A DNA stretch of 64,000 nt from Acanthamoeba sp. SK_2022b (lineage: Eukaryota > Discosea > Longamoebia > Acanthamoebidae), in assembly GCA_027943245.1 (NCBI GenBank), contig JANDJZ010000061.1, forward strand, positions 1 to 64,000, given 5' to 3'. Position numbers and translations under genes: made by a program. This document shows positions 12,513 through 23,426 of this stretch, in pieces. The first letter of the stretch is position 1. Each line of letters begins with the position of its first letter. The notes beneath the pieces were generated by a model, which did no database searches, was not told where the DNA came from, and saw nothing but the letters and a program-made list of their open reading frames with translations.

Positions 12513-13215
12513 CACGGTAACGTGTCTTTTCGAACAGAAGGCGGTGGGCTTGCTGGCGCGAAGGCAAAAGGACCTGAAGAGCCGATCGGCTTCGAACCCC
12601 GACATCCCGGTCCTCCTGACCAAGGACCGCAGCGGGAGCGTCAGCCTGCACGGCGCCATGGGCGGCGGCAAGGAGCGCTGCGAGAGCTTCGACAGCTACA
12701 ACCACCACCTGTCCCACTTACCGTCGACCTCGTCGTCGTCGGCCGGCTCGTCCTACGCCGCGCTCACGCCCCGACTCGTGCGGCGACGAAGCGGCAGCGC
12801 CGAGAGCCCCAACGGGAAGCAGGTGGTGAGCAAGGAGCGCAGCGCGAGCACCGACAGCACAGCCGCCCCCGGCGGCGGTGGCAAGCGAGGCTACGGACGC
12901 AAGGGCAGCGTGGACGCCGCCACGTCGTCGCTGTCATCGTTTGTGTCTGGCGGGGGCGGGTCGTCGTCGTCGCTGTCGGTCATATCCGAGGAGGCCGACG
13001 TCAGCACGGCCAACACGCCGCGAGCCGGCGGGGGCGACGCCGACGAATCGGAGGGCGGCGGCAGGTCGACTAAGAAGGAGAAGAAGAAGGACAAGAAGGA
13101 CAAGAAAAAGGACAAGAAGCAGAAGAAGCAGAAGGGCAAGCGGGTCAACAGCATGATCATCGAACGCAACTCGCCGTGGGGGGTAACCGGCCGCAGCGGC
13201 AGTGTCGACACCTAA
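5639..13215 (+). CDS. Leucine-rich-repeat Rap-GAP domain protein
   Basis: A long, intron-rich gene. The N-terminal region (5639-7480) is Ser/Lys-rich and probably disordered. About nine leucine-rich repeats follow (7803-8820; pattern LxxLxLSxNxLxxLP). A linker carries SMPNIRK and Ser-rich stretches (9180-9660). The Rap/Ran-GAP domain spans roughly 10240-12270. It contains HIGNDVVVIIF (about 11638-11670), which matches the catalytic asparagine-thumb helix of Rap1GAP-type enzymes, and SPISFTSQFN before the conserved sheet. The C-terminus (12541-13212) is Ser-rich and ends in a Lys-rich tract (about 13066-13140). By family it stimulates GTP hydrolysis on Rap/Ras-like GTPases through the Asn, with the LRRs as a scaffold. 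Five introns hold (CA)n tracts. Domain calls are firm; some small exons near 6300-7200 are tentative. Confidence 0.8.
7713..7762. repeat. (CA)n microsatellite
   Basis: Intron of the LRR Rap-GAP gene, before the first clear LRR exon. Confidence 0.95.
9720..9779. repeat. (CA)n microsatellite
   Basis: Rap-GAP gene. The tract runs to within a few bases of the acceptor (ATGCAG), displacing a normal polypyrimidine tract. Confidence 0.95.
9975..10034. repeat. (CA)n microsatellite
   Basis: Rap-GAP gene, starting about 20 nt after the donor of the next intron. Confidence 0.95.
11155..11213. repeat. (CA)n microsatellite
   Basis: Intron of the Rap-GAP gene within the GAP domain. Confidence 0.95.
12456..12510. 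repeat. (CA)n microsatellite
   Basis: Intron of the Rap-GAP gene before the C-terminal exon. Confidence 0.95.
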
Positions 13216-13388
13216 CAGCCACACCATGCACCCCCATCTGGCTCTGTACACAGCAACAACACAACAACAGCAACAAACCCCCTGTCTCCCTTTCACTAGC
13301 CAGTGACACGTGCAACACCGTCACGGCCAATCACGGAGGGTCCTGGCTGGACCTTTTGCCGCCAAAGTGAGCAACCATATCGCTGCAT

Positions 13389-13394
13389 AATAAA
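13389..13394 (+). terminator. Candidate polyadenylation signal AATAAA
   Basis: AATAAA lies 174 nt past the Rap-GAP stop and only 13 nt before the ATG of the next gene. If used, the upstream transcript's 3' end would overlap the start of the downstream gene. Confidence 0.35.
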
Positions 13395-13406
13395 GAGAGG
13401 AGTGGC

Positions 13407-14841
13407 ATGGAGGAGAGGGTGAGGTTGGCTCGGCTGGCGACGCTCCCCTACAAGGACCAGGCCGCGTGGTTCTTCAACACATACTCGGACCGGCTGCTCC
13501 TGCAGGGGTGTGAGGTGCGGAGGCTGAGGTCATATGTCGACAAGGCTGCCAAGCTAGACGTCGTTTGCAAGGCCGAGGGCAACGAACTCGACGAGCTCCA
13601 GGCCCGTCGCTTCCTGAGAGGCTTCAAGGAGACCCTGACCGTCCCTATCCTGCGCCAAAAGTGTGACTTCACTGAACCTGAAACTAAGAAAAGATGGATG
13701 GCCTTGCTGACGTTATGACTGGGTATCACACAGGCTGCAATCGATGGGCGCTATCGAGGCAGGCGTGCCCACGACGACGGTGCCCCTTATTCACATCCTC
13801 ATCTGCAAGTACGACGTGAACTGGAAAGAGCTCGTCAAGGGCAGCGAGGAGGACGTCGAACAGGCCCAGCAGCTGTTAGTTGAGGTACATTCTCCTCCCC
13901 ACCACGAATGAGACCACCGTCATATCTCGTGCATCGGCTACAGTATGGTTGGTCGCCACCGCCCTCGTCCATCCCGCCGCCGCGGCGCTTGACCGTAGCA
14001 GCGCATCGCCACACTACGGCTGCCCCGAAGACAGTCCAGCAGAAGACTTCCATGCTGCCGTCTCCCACTGCCCGGCTTGCTGCCCACAACCTCTCCACTT
14101 CGTCCAGCCTGTCGATGTCTTCGTCATCGTCGTCGTCATCGTCGTCATCGCCATCCTCGTCCTTGTGTGGCAACAGGTTGCTTCCGTCGTCCTCGCACAA
14201 CACCCAGAGCCGATGCTCGCCGGGCCCTCTGTTGCCGCGCGATATTGAGGGTCCCCATAGCGCCTTCAAGGACGAGTGCGCTTTGCCCAAGTCCCCAGCT
14301 TACAACCTCCAGAAGACTCGAGTCGAAGAGGAGTATCAGTACGATATTTCTCCCTACACGAGGTACACCAGCAGCCCGCCAGCGCGTGCGCTACCAGCGC
14401 CCTGGTACGAGGTGTCAGGCTGATTGACGTTTGCGCAGCGATGTCGATGATAACGACGGTGAGGGCAACAACAAGCCCAAACGCATTGCAGAGTGGGCCA
14501 ATGTGGAAGCACTCTCTGCCGTGCTACAGCAGAGCACCGATTTTGACGAGCTCTTTGCTCAGATGAAGAGCCCCGATCTCGATGGTACAGGCAGGCAGCC
14601 GGTTGAGTTCACACGCTTTTGCCAGGTGCCTCACCCTGGATTCCGTGCAGAGATCTGGAAGCGCAGCGATTCGGGCAACTGGACTGGTGGCCCAGTGCCA
14701 TGGCGGGAAGTGCGGGAGTACCAAAAGCGGATGCAGACGCTGCAAGAGTCTAGCCAGGTGCACCGACAGCAACTCCTACAACAGCATCGGACACATTTGG
14801 CACAGCAGCTGGAACGAAAGCATGATCCCTCGACGCCCTAG
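13407..14841 (+). CDS. Unrecognised protein with Ser-rich middle and Gln-rich C-terminus
   Basis: ATG at 13407 opens a helical N-terminal region (YKDQAAWFFNTYSDRLLLQ). The frame meets a stop at 13718, but an intron from about 13662 (AAAA|GTGTGAC) to the CACAG near 13737 joins it in frame to a second exon reading LQSMGAIEAGVPTTTVPLIH. The middle (13900-14290) is rich in Ser, Pro and His, and one stretch is a run of about eleven Ser codons. The last exon (about 14440-14841) is acidic and then Gln-rich, ending KHDPSTP. I do not recognise a domain. The first about 150 residues look like a folded helical unit. It sits between the Rap-GAP and Abp1-like genes on the same strand, which says little about function. 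Confidence 0.55.
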
Positions 14842-14989
14842 GCTATCGTTCTGCACGTGTTAGTTGTTACTCTCAAGGCGGAGGCGGCCGCTTAGAGGAG
14901 TAGAGTGAATGGATATATTTTATGTCGACAGATCCCACCCGCGAACTGCCTGCCAACGCTATCCACCCACACAAACAACTTCTTCAGAG

Positions 14990-16524
14990 ATGGCGCTGCA
15001 CCCCGACCTTTCTGATCCCGCTCTCTACGATGCATTCGAGGATGTGAGAAACGAGAACACCCCCACCAACTGGTACTCTTAACTATTACAGATCCTCCCC
15101 CAGCCATTTTTTCCGTCCTCAACCCGAAATCGCAATGGTGCAGGGCCATCTTCGGCTACGTTCCCAAGAGTGAGAAGATCAAGGTTGAAGAGACGGGCAC
15201 GGGCGACATCACCGAGATGCTTGACTGCATGAGTGAGGGCAAGGTCCACTACTGCTTCATTCGCTTCAAGGTCAACGAGGTGTACAAATTCGTGTACATC
15301 GCATGGTGCGGTGAGGGCGTTGCTGGTCTACGCAAAGGTTCCTTCGCCAGCCACGCCGTAGACATGGGCAAGCTGCTCCACGTACGCCCCCCCACCAATA
15401 CTCTCAAGCCGCGACCCTCGATTCCAAGCCGCTGCTGGTAAAAACACAGTCGCCCTCAAATCTTCGACTCTTTTCTCCTCACACAGGGCTACCACGTTCA
15501 GATCAACGCCAGGAGCGAGTCTGGTACGAAGCAGCTGATCTCTTGCTCCTGCTATGTGCAATGAATCTTCGTATGCTAAGGCGCGAGTTTGCCTCGGTGC
15601 AGACGTCGACGAGAAGGACATCCTGTCCCGACTGGCGAGAGCCACGGGCTCGCACGGCCGACAGAGCGCCAAGGCGCGCTTCCAGGGCTCCGCCTCGGAG
15701 AATGCCACCCCCGGCAGCGTGAGCGCCTCGCAGGCGGCTATCACCAGCGACCGCTCGTTCGGCGGCAGGAAGCAGGAGCCCCTCATCTCCAAGGAGGAGA
15801 GCGAGGCCTACTGGAACAAGCAGCGCCAGATCGACGAGGCCACCAAGCAGGAGAACGCCTACGTGCCCCAGCGCGCCGCGCCCGAGTACGCGGCCTCGTC
15901 CGGCGTCGCCGGCGGCCTCAAGGACAAGTTCTCCAACCCTTCCTCCTTCGAGCGCCCCGTCGAGCGCACCGCGCCCTCCATCCCGCGTGCCGAGCCCGCC
16001 GCCGCGCCCAGCTACAGCGCCCCCGAGCCCGTCCACCACGAGGAGCCCGCTGCCTACCACGAGGAGCCCGCCGCCTACCACGAGGAGCCGGCTGCCTATC
16101 ACGAGGAGCCCGCCTACCACGAGGAGCCCGCCGCCGAGGCCTACGACGAGTCCGGCGGCTATCAGGACGGTGGTTATCAGGACGGCGGCTATCAGGATGG
16201 CGGCTACCAGGAGGAGGCCGCTGCGGGCTACCAAGATGGCGGCTACCAGGAGGAGGCCGCTGCGGGCGGTACTGGCATTCAGTGCCGTGCGCTCTACGGT
16301 ACGATTACCTTCTACTCGAGTGGAGAAGCTCCTTTCTTACGTGCGCGCTTCTGCTTTGTGTACACAATGACACAGACTACGCGGGCGAGAACGAGGGCGA
16401 CCTGAGCTTCAACGAGGGCGAGATCATCGACGTGCTCGACCAGTCCGACCCCAGCGGCTGGTGGCAGGGAACCGCCCACGGCGCCACCGGCTTCTTCCCC
16501 TCCAACTTTGTCGAGCAGATCTAA
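14990..16524 (+). CDS. ABP1: Abp1/drebrin-like protein: ADF-H domain, repeats, SH3
   Basis: ATG 14990 starts MALHPDLSDPALYDAFEDVR, the usual opening of an ADF-homology domain. The domain continues through WAIFGYVPKSEKIKV, YCFIRFKVNEVYKFVYIAWC and GYHVQINARSESD (to about 15610). A charged helical region follows, then tandem repeats of YHEEPAA (about 16030-16135) and YQDGG/YQEEAAAG (about 16158-16262). The C-terminal SH3 domain (16279-16521) has ALYDYAGENEGDLSFNEGE, the GWW motif and FFPSNFVE. By family it binds F-actin through ADF-H without severing and recruits endocytic or cortical partners through SH3. Exon ends fit: AACTG|GTACTC at 15073 joins to GCCATC to give NWAIFGY. High confidence. 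Confidence 0.9.
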
Positions 16525-16918
16525 GCCTACAGAGATAGTGCGCGTGCAGCTGTGCAGTTGATAGTTAATAATAATGTGTGCCATACGAGTAGAGCTGCCT
16601 GTTGTCTTTCCTTGTTGTTGCTGCTACTTGCTGACGTCACGCCAGCGCGACAGAGAGGATCGGCATGCATGGAATGTAGCTGAAATGAGGTTGCTTCGGG
16701 ACGGTGGCGACGGACAACACTTTCACCTCGCCTGGTTTATTGACGCAACTAGTGGATACTCTCAGATCGGTCGGTGTCATCATCGAGAGGAGAGACAGTT
16801 GTGTATTTTACCAAGCGAGCCCGGCTTCACATTTGCGTGTGAAGGAAAGGGAAGGGATTTTTGGCATCGATAAGATAAAAGAGAAAAAATAATTGTAAAA
16901 AAAAACAGAGGAGCCAAG
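16525..16918. other. Intergenic region, Abp1-like to formin
   Basis: No gene seen. It holds the 3' UTR of the Abp1-like gene and the formin promoter, and it becomes A-rich just before the formin ATG (16870-16915). Confidence 0.5.
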
Positions 16919-19900
16919 ATGATGAAGAAGGCAGACAAGAAGAAGGACGACAAGAAGAAGAAGAAAGATGAGAAGAAGGACAAGAAGACGGCCGACAAGA
17001 CGTTGAGGAAGGGAACGACCGACTCGCCTCGTATGCCGGCAGCCCCATCGGGCGGTTCTGCTGGGTCGTCTATCGAAGGCATGCCCTCCAGCAGTGAGCT
17101 GCAGGAGATGTTCGAAACTCTGTTGGTATGTCGCTCATTCATTTTATTTTCTTTTATTTTCTAAAATTTGGCCAAGAATCAGGGGCGTTACTGCCTACTA
17201 GATTGATTCCTTGTCTGACTGTGTTCTCGCGGCACCATGGTTTCAGACGAACCTGGGCATTGGAGAGGCCCAAAAGGAGGCCATGCGCAAGATGCCCAAC
17301 AAGGACAAGTGGATGCTCATCCAACAGAAGAAGGCCACTCCCAAGTTCGACACCCAGACGCCCGATTACTACATCCAAAAGATGAAGGAGGGCAACCTCG
17401 GCCTCAAGCAGCTGGAAGAGCTCCGCGTCTTGCTCGGTACCCCTCCCACATCTCGCGGTGCCGAGTTGCGTAGCGGCCCCGGGCTAATCGAGCGCGCCAT
17501 CTCTGTGCGTGTCTGCGCAGGTGGTCAGCCCGTCGAGTGGGTCGAGAAGTTCTTGAAGATGGGCGGTCTCACGCTCCTATTCGACGCTCTTGCTCGCAAG
17601 CAGAAGTCCTTGTACGCGTTCATGCTAGCCTGCTCCTCCTCCTCCTCCTCTTTGCCTCGTATAGTGTGTGCTCACCGTGCCGTGGCTCCCGTCGCCTTCA
17701 CACATGCAACCTACAGCAAAGGAGGAGAGGACACCGAGTTCATCAACGAGTGCGCCCGTGCCCTCAAGGCGCTCATGAACTCGCAGCCCGGTCTCGAGTC
17801 GGTGATTACGTCGGAGAGCTCCATCCCGTGCTTGGGCGAGACGCTCGACTATGTCACCGGCAGGATGAAGACCGTGATCGTCGAGGTCCTGTCGGCCCTG
17901 TGCCTTCTCTCGCCGGAGGCTCACCTGTACGCTCCCCGCCCCACTCTCTCGTGGTTCGCCCCGTTTGCGGGGGGACACGCGCAGTCGGCCCCACTGACCT
18001 CCGCGTGCTCTCCAGCCAAACGGTGAAGGTGATGAAGGCCAAGCCCATCATCGGCAAGCAGCCCACGCGCTTTGCCGAGCTGATGGCGAGCCTGGACACG
18101 GACAACGTCGATCTCAAGATCACCGTGATGCAGCTGATCAACGCCATGCTCTCGACCGGCGACGACGACGACCACAAGGAGATCAAGGATACCTTCACGA
18201 TCGACAAGGTCGTCGATACCCTGCGCAAGGGCCAGATGAAGGAGGCCCTCCACGTCCAGCTTGACATCTTCGACCAGATGATGGACGACATCAGCCACAG
18301 CGAGGACCTCGGCGGCGACAGAGAATATCCTTTCCCACCCCCCTTTCCACCTTCCCCACCATTGTTCAATGGCAGTCATCGCTTGTGTTGCTCCTTAATT
18401 CTGGGCGTACCGATCAGCTCGAGCTCTTCAACCAGCTCACCAACCAGGTCAAGGGGACCCCCGCCTACGGCGTCCTCACCCACATCCTCAAGCACTTCAT
18501 GCTCGTGCGCAAGGAGGGCAAGCAAGGGTTCGCCTCGCCGCCCTTTGTTCTCGGCCCCGACAACGGCCGTGCTAACCCCCCCCCCCCGTTTCCTTGACGT
18601 TGCGCAGCAAAATGTCGTGGGAGGTGATCGACAAGTTCATCCAGATGGCTGCCTCGGCCGAGGAGCACCCCAACGACGTTCAGCGTACGCGCCACTGTAG
18701 CTTCCCGATTGAACCGAGCGCTCGCTCACTCTATCTCGGTGCTCTCTGCGGGGTTGGCTGTGTTTGCGTGCACACAGTGGGCCAGGCCGTGTGCAAGGAC
18801 TTCATGAAGCTCATCAACGGTTCGCTCGACGTCGAGTCGCTGGCCGAGGCCCGCAAGGAGCTGGGCGATGTGCTCGAGGACGACAGTCTCTCGGCCGACC
18901 AGAAGCTCAAGACGATCGTCGACAAGTACTCCGAGCTCAACGAGGAGAGCGAAATGCTGCGCATCAGGATCGCCGAGCTCGAGAGGAGCGGGCGCTCCGG
19001 CGCCGCCGGTGGCGGTGGCGGAGGCGGTGGCGGAGGCGGCGAGCTTACGCCGGAGATGAAGAAGATCATCGAGAATGCCGAGAGCACCAACCAGAAGCTC
19101 AGCCAGGTCATGCTGGAGCTCACCACAATCAAGGAGGCCAAGGAGGCGCTCGAACTCAAGCTCAAGGAGGTTCGTCGCGACAGCCGCGCGCGCGTAGCGT
19201 CTCTCGACGCTCTCTTTTGTCCGCCGTCGCTGACCAAGGTGCCCCGCTTCGTTTGTTTGTTGTTGCAGGCCACTGTGAACGCCGCCCCCATTCCGCCTCC
19301 GTTGGTCGTCGACGCCCCGCCTCCACCTGGTACGCATCTGCCATTCGTCTTTATGCGCCGCTGCATTTCTATATGGCTCGCCTCTATATATCTCTCGCCT
19401 CTTTTTCTCGACTTTCGTCGTAGCTGTAGTCATCTCTCCTTCCTTCCTGAGTTGAGGTCGCGCTGCTTTTGTGAGTGAGATTCGGCGTCCATCTATAGTG
19501 CTCTTCTCGCTATCCATACCTATTCTCTTATATAACCTTTTCTCTCTCCTCTCTCTCTCTCTCTCTCTCTTCTCCCTCTTATCCATGCCTATTTGCCTTT
19601 GCTCCCTCGCCTCTTCAGCCGCTCCTCCGGCTCCTGGTACCCTTGTCTCCCCGTCACACACACCACACACCACACACGCCATGTTGGCTCCTCTTGTCGA
19701 GGGGGCAGGCGAGTAGAGCCGTGCGAGGTCTCGTCTCTTATCCATTTCCCTATCCGACACACATAATGCGCGCGCACACACACAACACCCCACATTACCA
19801 TTACGCCCGCTCCACCGTTCGCGTCCCCTTTCCGTCCCTCAGCCGCGCCGCCCGCCCCTCCCGCGCCCGGTATGTGCTTGCGGCGGGACTCAACCCATGG

Positions 19901-21263
19901 CTCGTCCTATATTTATTTATTTATTTACGTATTATCCATTCGATATTTACCTATATCGCCTTTTCTATCCACATTTCTTTATCCATCGACGCAGGCGCGC
20001 CGCCTCCGCCTCCCGCCCCTGGTATGTTCCATTTTCCATCTCGCTCCTCCATACGCGCTTTCTTTAGTGTGTGTTTTTTTAATATATTCGTCTTTATTCA
20101 TATCCTTTCCATCTATTTGTCCATCTGTATCTATAGGCGCGCCGCCTCCGCCTCCTGCCCCTGGTATGCTCCATTCCAACTTCTCCATTCCATGTTCTCC
20201 ATCTTGGCCATTTGTTCATGTATCTCTCTCTATCTGTATCTATAGGCGCGCCTCCTCCTCCTCCCGCACCAGGTACCCGCCGTTTGGCGTCCTCTCTGAC
20301 GTTGGGGCCAACCTTTTAGCAGGGCCACCCCGCCTTTGAGTTGGCTTTGTCGTTGTTGTGGTCGTAGTGATCGTTGTGCATTACTCGACTGAGAGTCGGT
20401 TGTTGATCTCGTCCCGTCCCATGGACACCTCCTTCTCCTCTCTCTCTCTCTCTCTTCTACATCCCTATGCGCGCGCGTTTGGTGGTATCCATGCTAGGCG
20501 GCCCCCCTCCTCCTCCTCCCCCAGGTATATACATATCCATCCTATACGCGCACGCCAGCGCGCTTCTCCATTCATGGCAGTTGTGGATGGGACCGCTCCT
20601 GCGAGCCACGCGGCCTCACACTGACGTTTCCTCCTCCTGGATGATCGTCGCTCCCACGCACTTCTTGTCTTCTTTTCCTTTCTGTGCTACAGGTGGCGGC
20701 CCTCCCCCTCCGCCCGGCCCGCCCGGCGGCCCTCCCCCTCCTCCCGGCGCTCCTATGGCCCCTGGCGGCCCGGCCGGTACTGCCCCTTTTCTATTATCTA
20801 TTATCTATTATCATTTGTATTATTTTGGTGGAGCATGCGAGTGGGGCGCTGACCCATCGCGCGTACGAGCAGGCCGACCCAAGAAGGTGCAGCCCAAGCT
20901 CAGCCGACCGGACATCAAGATGAGGCAGTTCAACTGGGCCAAGCTTCCCGACCTCAAGACCATGGACACCGTCTGGGGACCCGTACGGTCACCCGCGTGG
21001 CTGTTATTATTATTTTTTATTCATTTTCGATTTATTTCAATTGTTTGATGTTTTTTTAATTGACACGCTTTGTGGGGCTGCGGTGATTCCAGGGCGGTGC
21101 TTCGGACGAGAACGTGAAGCTGGACCTGGGCGAGATCGAGCAGCTCTTCTCGCTGGCCGACGCCAAGAAGGTGGAGAAGAAGGACGAGGCCGAGGAGCCC
21201 GCCAAGAAGCAGGCCGTCAGCGTGCTCGACCCCAAGCGCGCCCAGAACACCTGTACGCGCCAC

Positions 21264-21343
<80 letters not shown>

Positions 21344-21980
21344 TTGTTGACATGGCTCCGTGTTCTCCGCAACAGCCATCATGCTTGCGCGTTTCAAGAT
21401 GCCCTACGCCGACCTGCGCAAGGCCATCGAGGACCTCGACGAGTCGGTCCTCACCGTGGACAACCTCACCTCGCTCAAGCAGTGCATTCCCACGCCCGAC
21501 GAAATCGCCGCCCTCAACGACATCGAGGGTACCCCCTTCACTGCCCTATGCAGCGTTACGCAGTAAACACCACACTCAACATGCGTGCGTGTGCGCCAAC
21601 ACAGACCACTCGACGCTGTCTGCGCCGGACAAGTACTTCCTGGAGGTGTCCAAGATCCAAAACATGGGCCCGCGCCTCGAGTGCATGCTGACCAAGAACA
21701 CCTTCGCCAAGAAGGCCGAGACCATCAACGCCGTACGCCCCTCTCCTTATTGCCTGCCTGCCTGCCTGCCTGCCAGTCCCCGTCCCCCCCCTGATCGTCT
21801 CTGCCGGGGCGGTGCAGAGCGTGTCGGTGATCTCGCAAGCGATCAACGAGATCAAGAACAGCAAGAAGTTCGTTCGCTTCCTCGAGGTGGTGCTCAAGAT
21901 CGGTAACATGATCAACACCGGTTCCGCGCGAGGCGGCGCCTACGGTTTCAAGCTCGACACCCTCACCAAGGCATGTAACA

Positions 21981-22040
<60 letters not shown>

Positions 22041-22066
22041 GTGGAGCGCGTGCTGATCTGCGTATG

Positions 22067-22138
<72 letters not shown>

Positions 22139-23040
22139 ATCCCAGTTGGGCGACATGAGGTCGTCGAACAAGGACCTGCCGACGCTTCTGCACTTCATCG
22201 CCGTCAAGGGCGAGAAGGAGTTCCCCGAGGTCATCGAGATGGTGAAGGACTTTGAGGCCCTGCCCCTGGCCTGCAAAGGTTTGCTTCACCCCTCCTGCGC
22301 CGCCCCAGCCCAGCTCAGTGCTAACACAACACAACACGCACACAACACGCACACAACAACCAATAGAATCGCTGAGCCAGGTGGTGAGCGACTTGGCGGG
22401 GCTGCACAAGTCGGTCGAGTTTGTGGGCAACCAGGTCAAGACCCCGCCCGCCACGCCGGACAAGTACTTCAACGTGATGTCCGAGTTCTACAGCAAGGCA
22501 TCGCAGCAGGTGAGCATGCTCGACTCCAAGCTCAAGAAGACGCAGGAGGCCTTCACCAAGACGGCCGAGTACTACGGCGAGCCCCCCAGCACGCCTGCCG
22601 AGCAGCTCTTCAACACGGTCTGGGCCGCCGTGCAGGCCCTCGAGAGGGCCAAGGCCGACATCGAAAAGCGGAAGCAGGCCGAAGCCAAGGCCAAGGAGGC
22701 CGAGGAGAGGAGGCAGAAGATGAGGGAGAAGACCAACGCCGGCAAGCCCGCCACCCCGGGCGCCGGTGGACCCGACAGGTTCGACGCCGCGTGTCTTGCG
22801 TGCGTTGTGTTGTGCGCGTGTGTGCTGACGTGTGATTGGGGGGGGGGGGTGAGCAGGAACGTGATGGACAACCTGATCGGCCAGATGCACACGGGCGACG
22901 CCTTTGCGGCGAAGCGAGCTGCGGCGAGGGCGCCCGGCGGACCCAGGCCCCCCGGCGCCCCCGACGGCGGTCAGCAGATGGTCGCCAACGAGGCGATGGC
23001 CATCTTCGCCCGCATGAAGCAGAAGCGCGACGGCAACTGA
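16919..23040 (+). CDS. Diaphanous-type formin (GBD/FH3-FH1-FH2-DAD)
   Basis: The gene starts with a Lys/Asp-rich tail (16919-17000), a plausible membrane-binding segment. A GBD/FH3 armadillo region follows (about 17080-18840), with phrases such as VEWVEKFLKMGGLTLLFDAL and a final helix KYSELNEESEML leading into a coiled coil and a poly-Gly linker (19010-19040). FH1 (19270-20776) is polyproline encoded by many tiny exons. FH2 (about 20880-22860) has FNWAKLP (lasso), IMLARFKMPY with the conserved Ile, and GNMINTGSARGGAYGFKLDT. The C-terminus has a DAD-like NVMDNLIGQMHTGDAF followed by basic residues. By family, Rho-GTPase binding to the GBD releases DAD, and FH1/FH2 with profilin nucleates and elongates unbranched actin filaments. 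Introns near 21250 and 21970 carry (CA)n and (TG)n tracts. Confidence 0.9.
19619..20776 (+). other. Array of seven tiny in-frame FH1 exons in the formin gene
   Basis: Seven successive exons encode polyproline units: about 19619-19636 (18 nt), 19843-19869, 19995-20021, 20137-20163, 20246-20272 and 20498-20524 (27 nt each) and 20693-20776 (84 nt). Each begins after AG and ends before GT. Each length is a multiple of three and each starts and ends in phase 1, so any subset can be skipped without a frameshift. Four 27-nt units encode variants of (G/A)APPPPPAPG or AAPPAPPAPG and the sixth exon gives a GGPPPPPPP unit. Neighbouring copies share intron sequence (TATCTATAGGCGCGCC at two acceptors; GGTATG followed by TCCATT at two donors), which shows duplication of exon plus flanks. 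Confidence 0.75.
21265..21342. repeat. (CA)n followed by (GA)n
   Basis: Formin FH2 intron. (CA)n to 21321, then (GA)n to 21342. Confidence 0.95.
21982..22135. repeat. (CA)n then (TG)n in the same intron
   Basis: Formin FH2 intron with (CA)n at 21982-22039, a 30-nt spacer, then (TG)n at 22070-22135. The two tracts are reverse complements, so the transcript can form a long hairpin. Confidence 0.95.
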
Positions 23041-23426
23041 GGCGCCTCAGTTGGCGAACAGCTGTCTTCTTTGCAAGGAGGAGGCGAGCCCTCCCCTCAG
23101 TGTGTTCCTTTTTTAAATAATTAATAATCATTTTTTTTCCACAAGAGAGGCACCACTTCTGCGCTCGTGTTTGGAACCTGGCCTGTAAGTGTCCAGATCA
23201 TAGCGAGGCCAGGTGGAAGCCTTGCGTGGGGCTGAGGTTGCGTCTCCTCCTGGTGTGTCTCCTCCTGGGCTTGGCCGAAAAAGCGCGGGGTATCTCTCCT
23301 ACGCTCCGCGGAACTTGATCTCACTAGAGCAACGGGCTTCCCAATGCCACCGCAGCACCCCGCCTGCTCCTTGAGGTCTGCTAACCCGTACCGCAACGAG
23401 AGCTTTTGGAGCAAGCTATAGCCGCC
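23041..23426. other. Intergenic region, formin to PH-domain gene
   Basis: No gene seen. A T/A-rich patch (23109-23140) probably holds the formin poly(A) region. The rest is the upstream region of the PH gene, which ends in a strong GCCGCCATG start context. Confidence 0.5.

Noticed and set aside
13640..13740. Frameshift or pseudogene in the 13407-14841 gene because of the stop at 13718
   Set aside because: A GTGTGAC donor and CACAG acceptor give a normal-length intron that restores the frame.
15503..16234. 243-residue frame on the minus strand opposite the Abp1-like gene
   Set aside because: Gly/Leu/Val-rich mirror of the tandem repeats on the plus strand; the plus strand has clear ADF-H and SH3 domains.
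18726..19793. 355-residue minus-strand frame opposite the formin
   Set aside because: Antisense shadow of high-GC3 coding sequence and coiled coil; no domain sense and it overlaps confirmed formin exons.
19600..20780. CRISPR-like array (short repeats with variable spacers)
   Set aside because: Repeats are proline-codon exons bounded by AG and GT, of unequal spacing, inside a eukaryotic gene.
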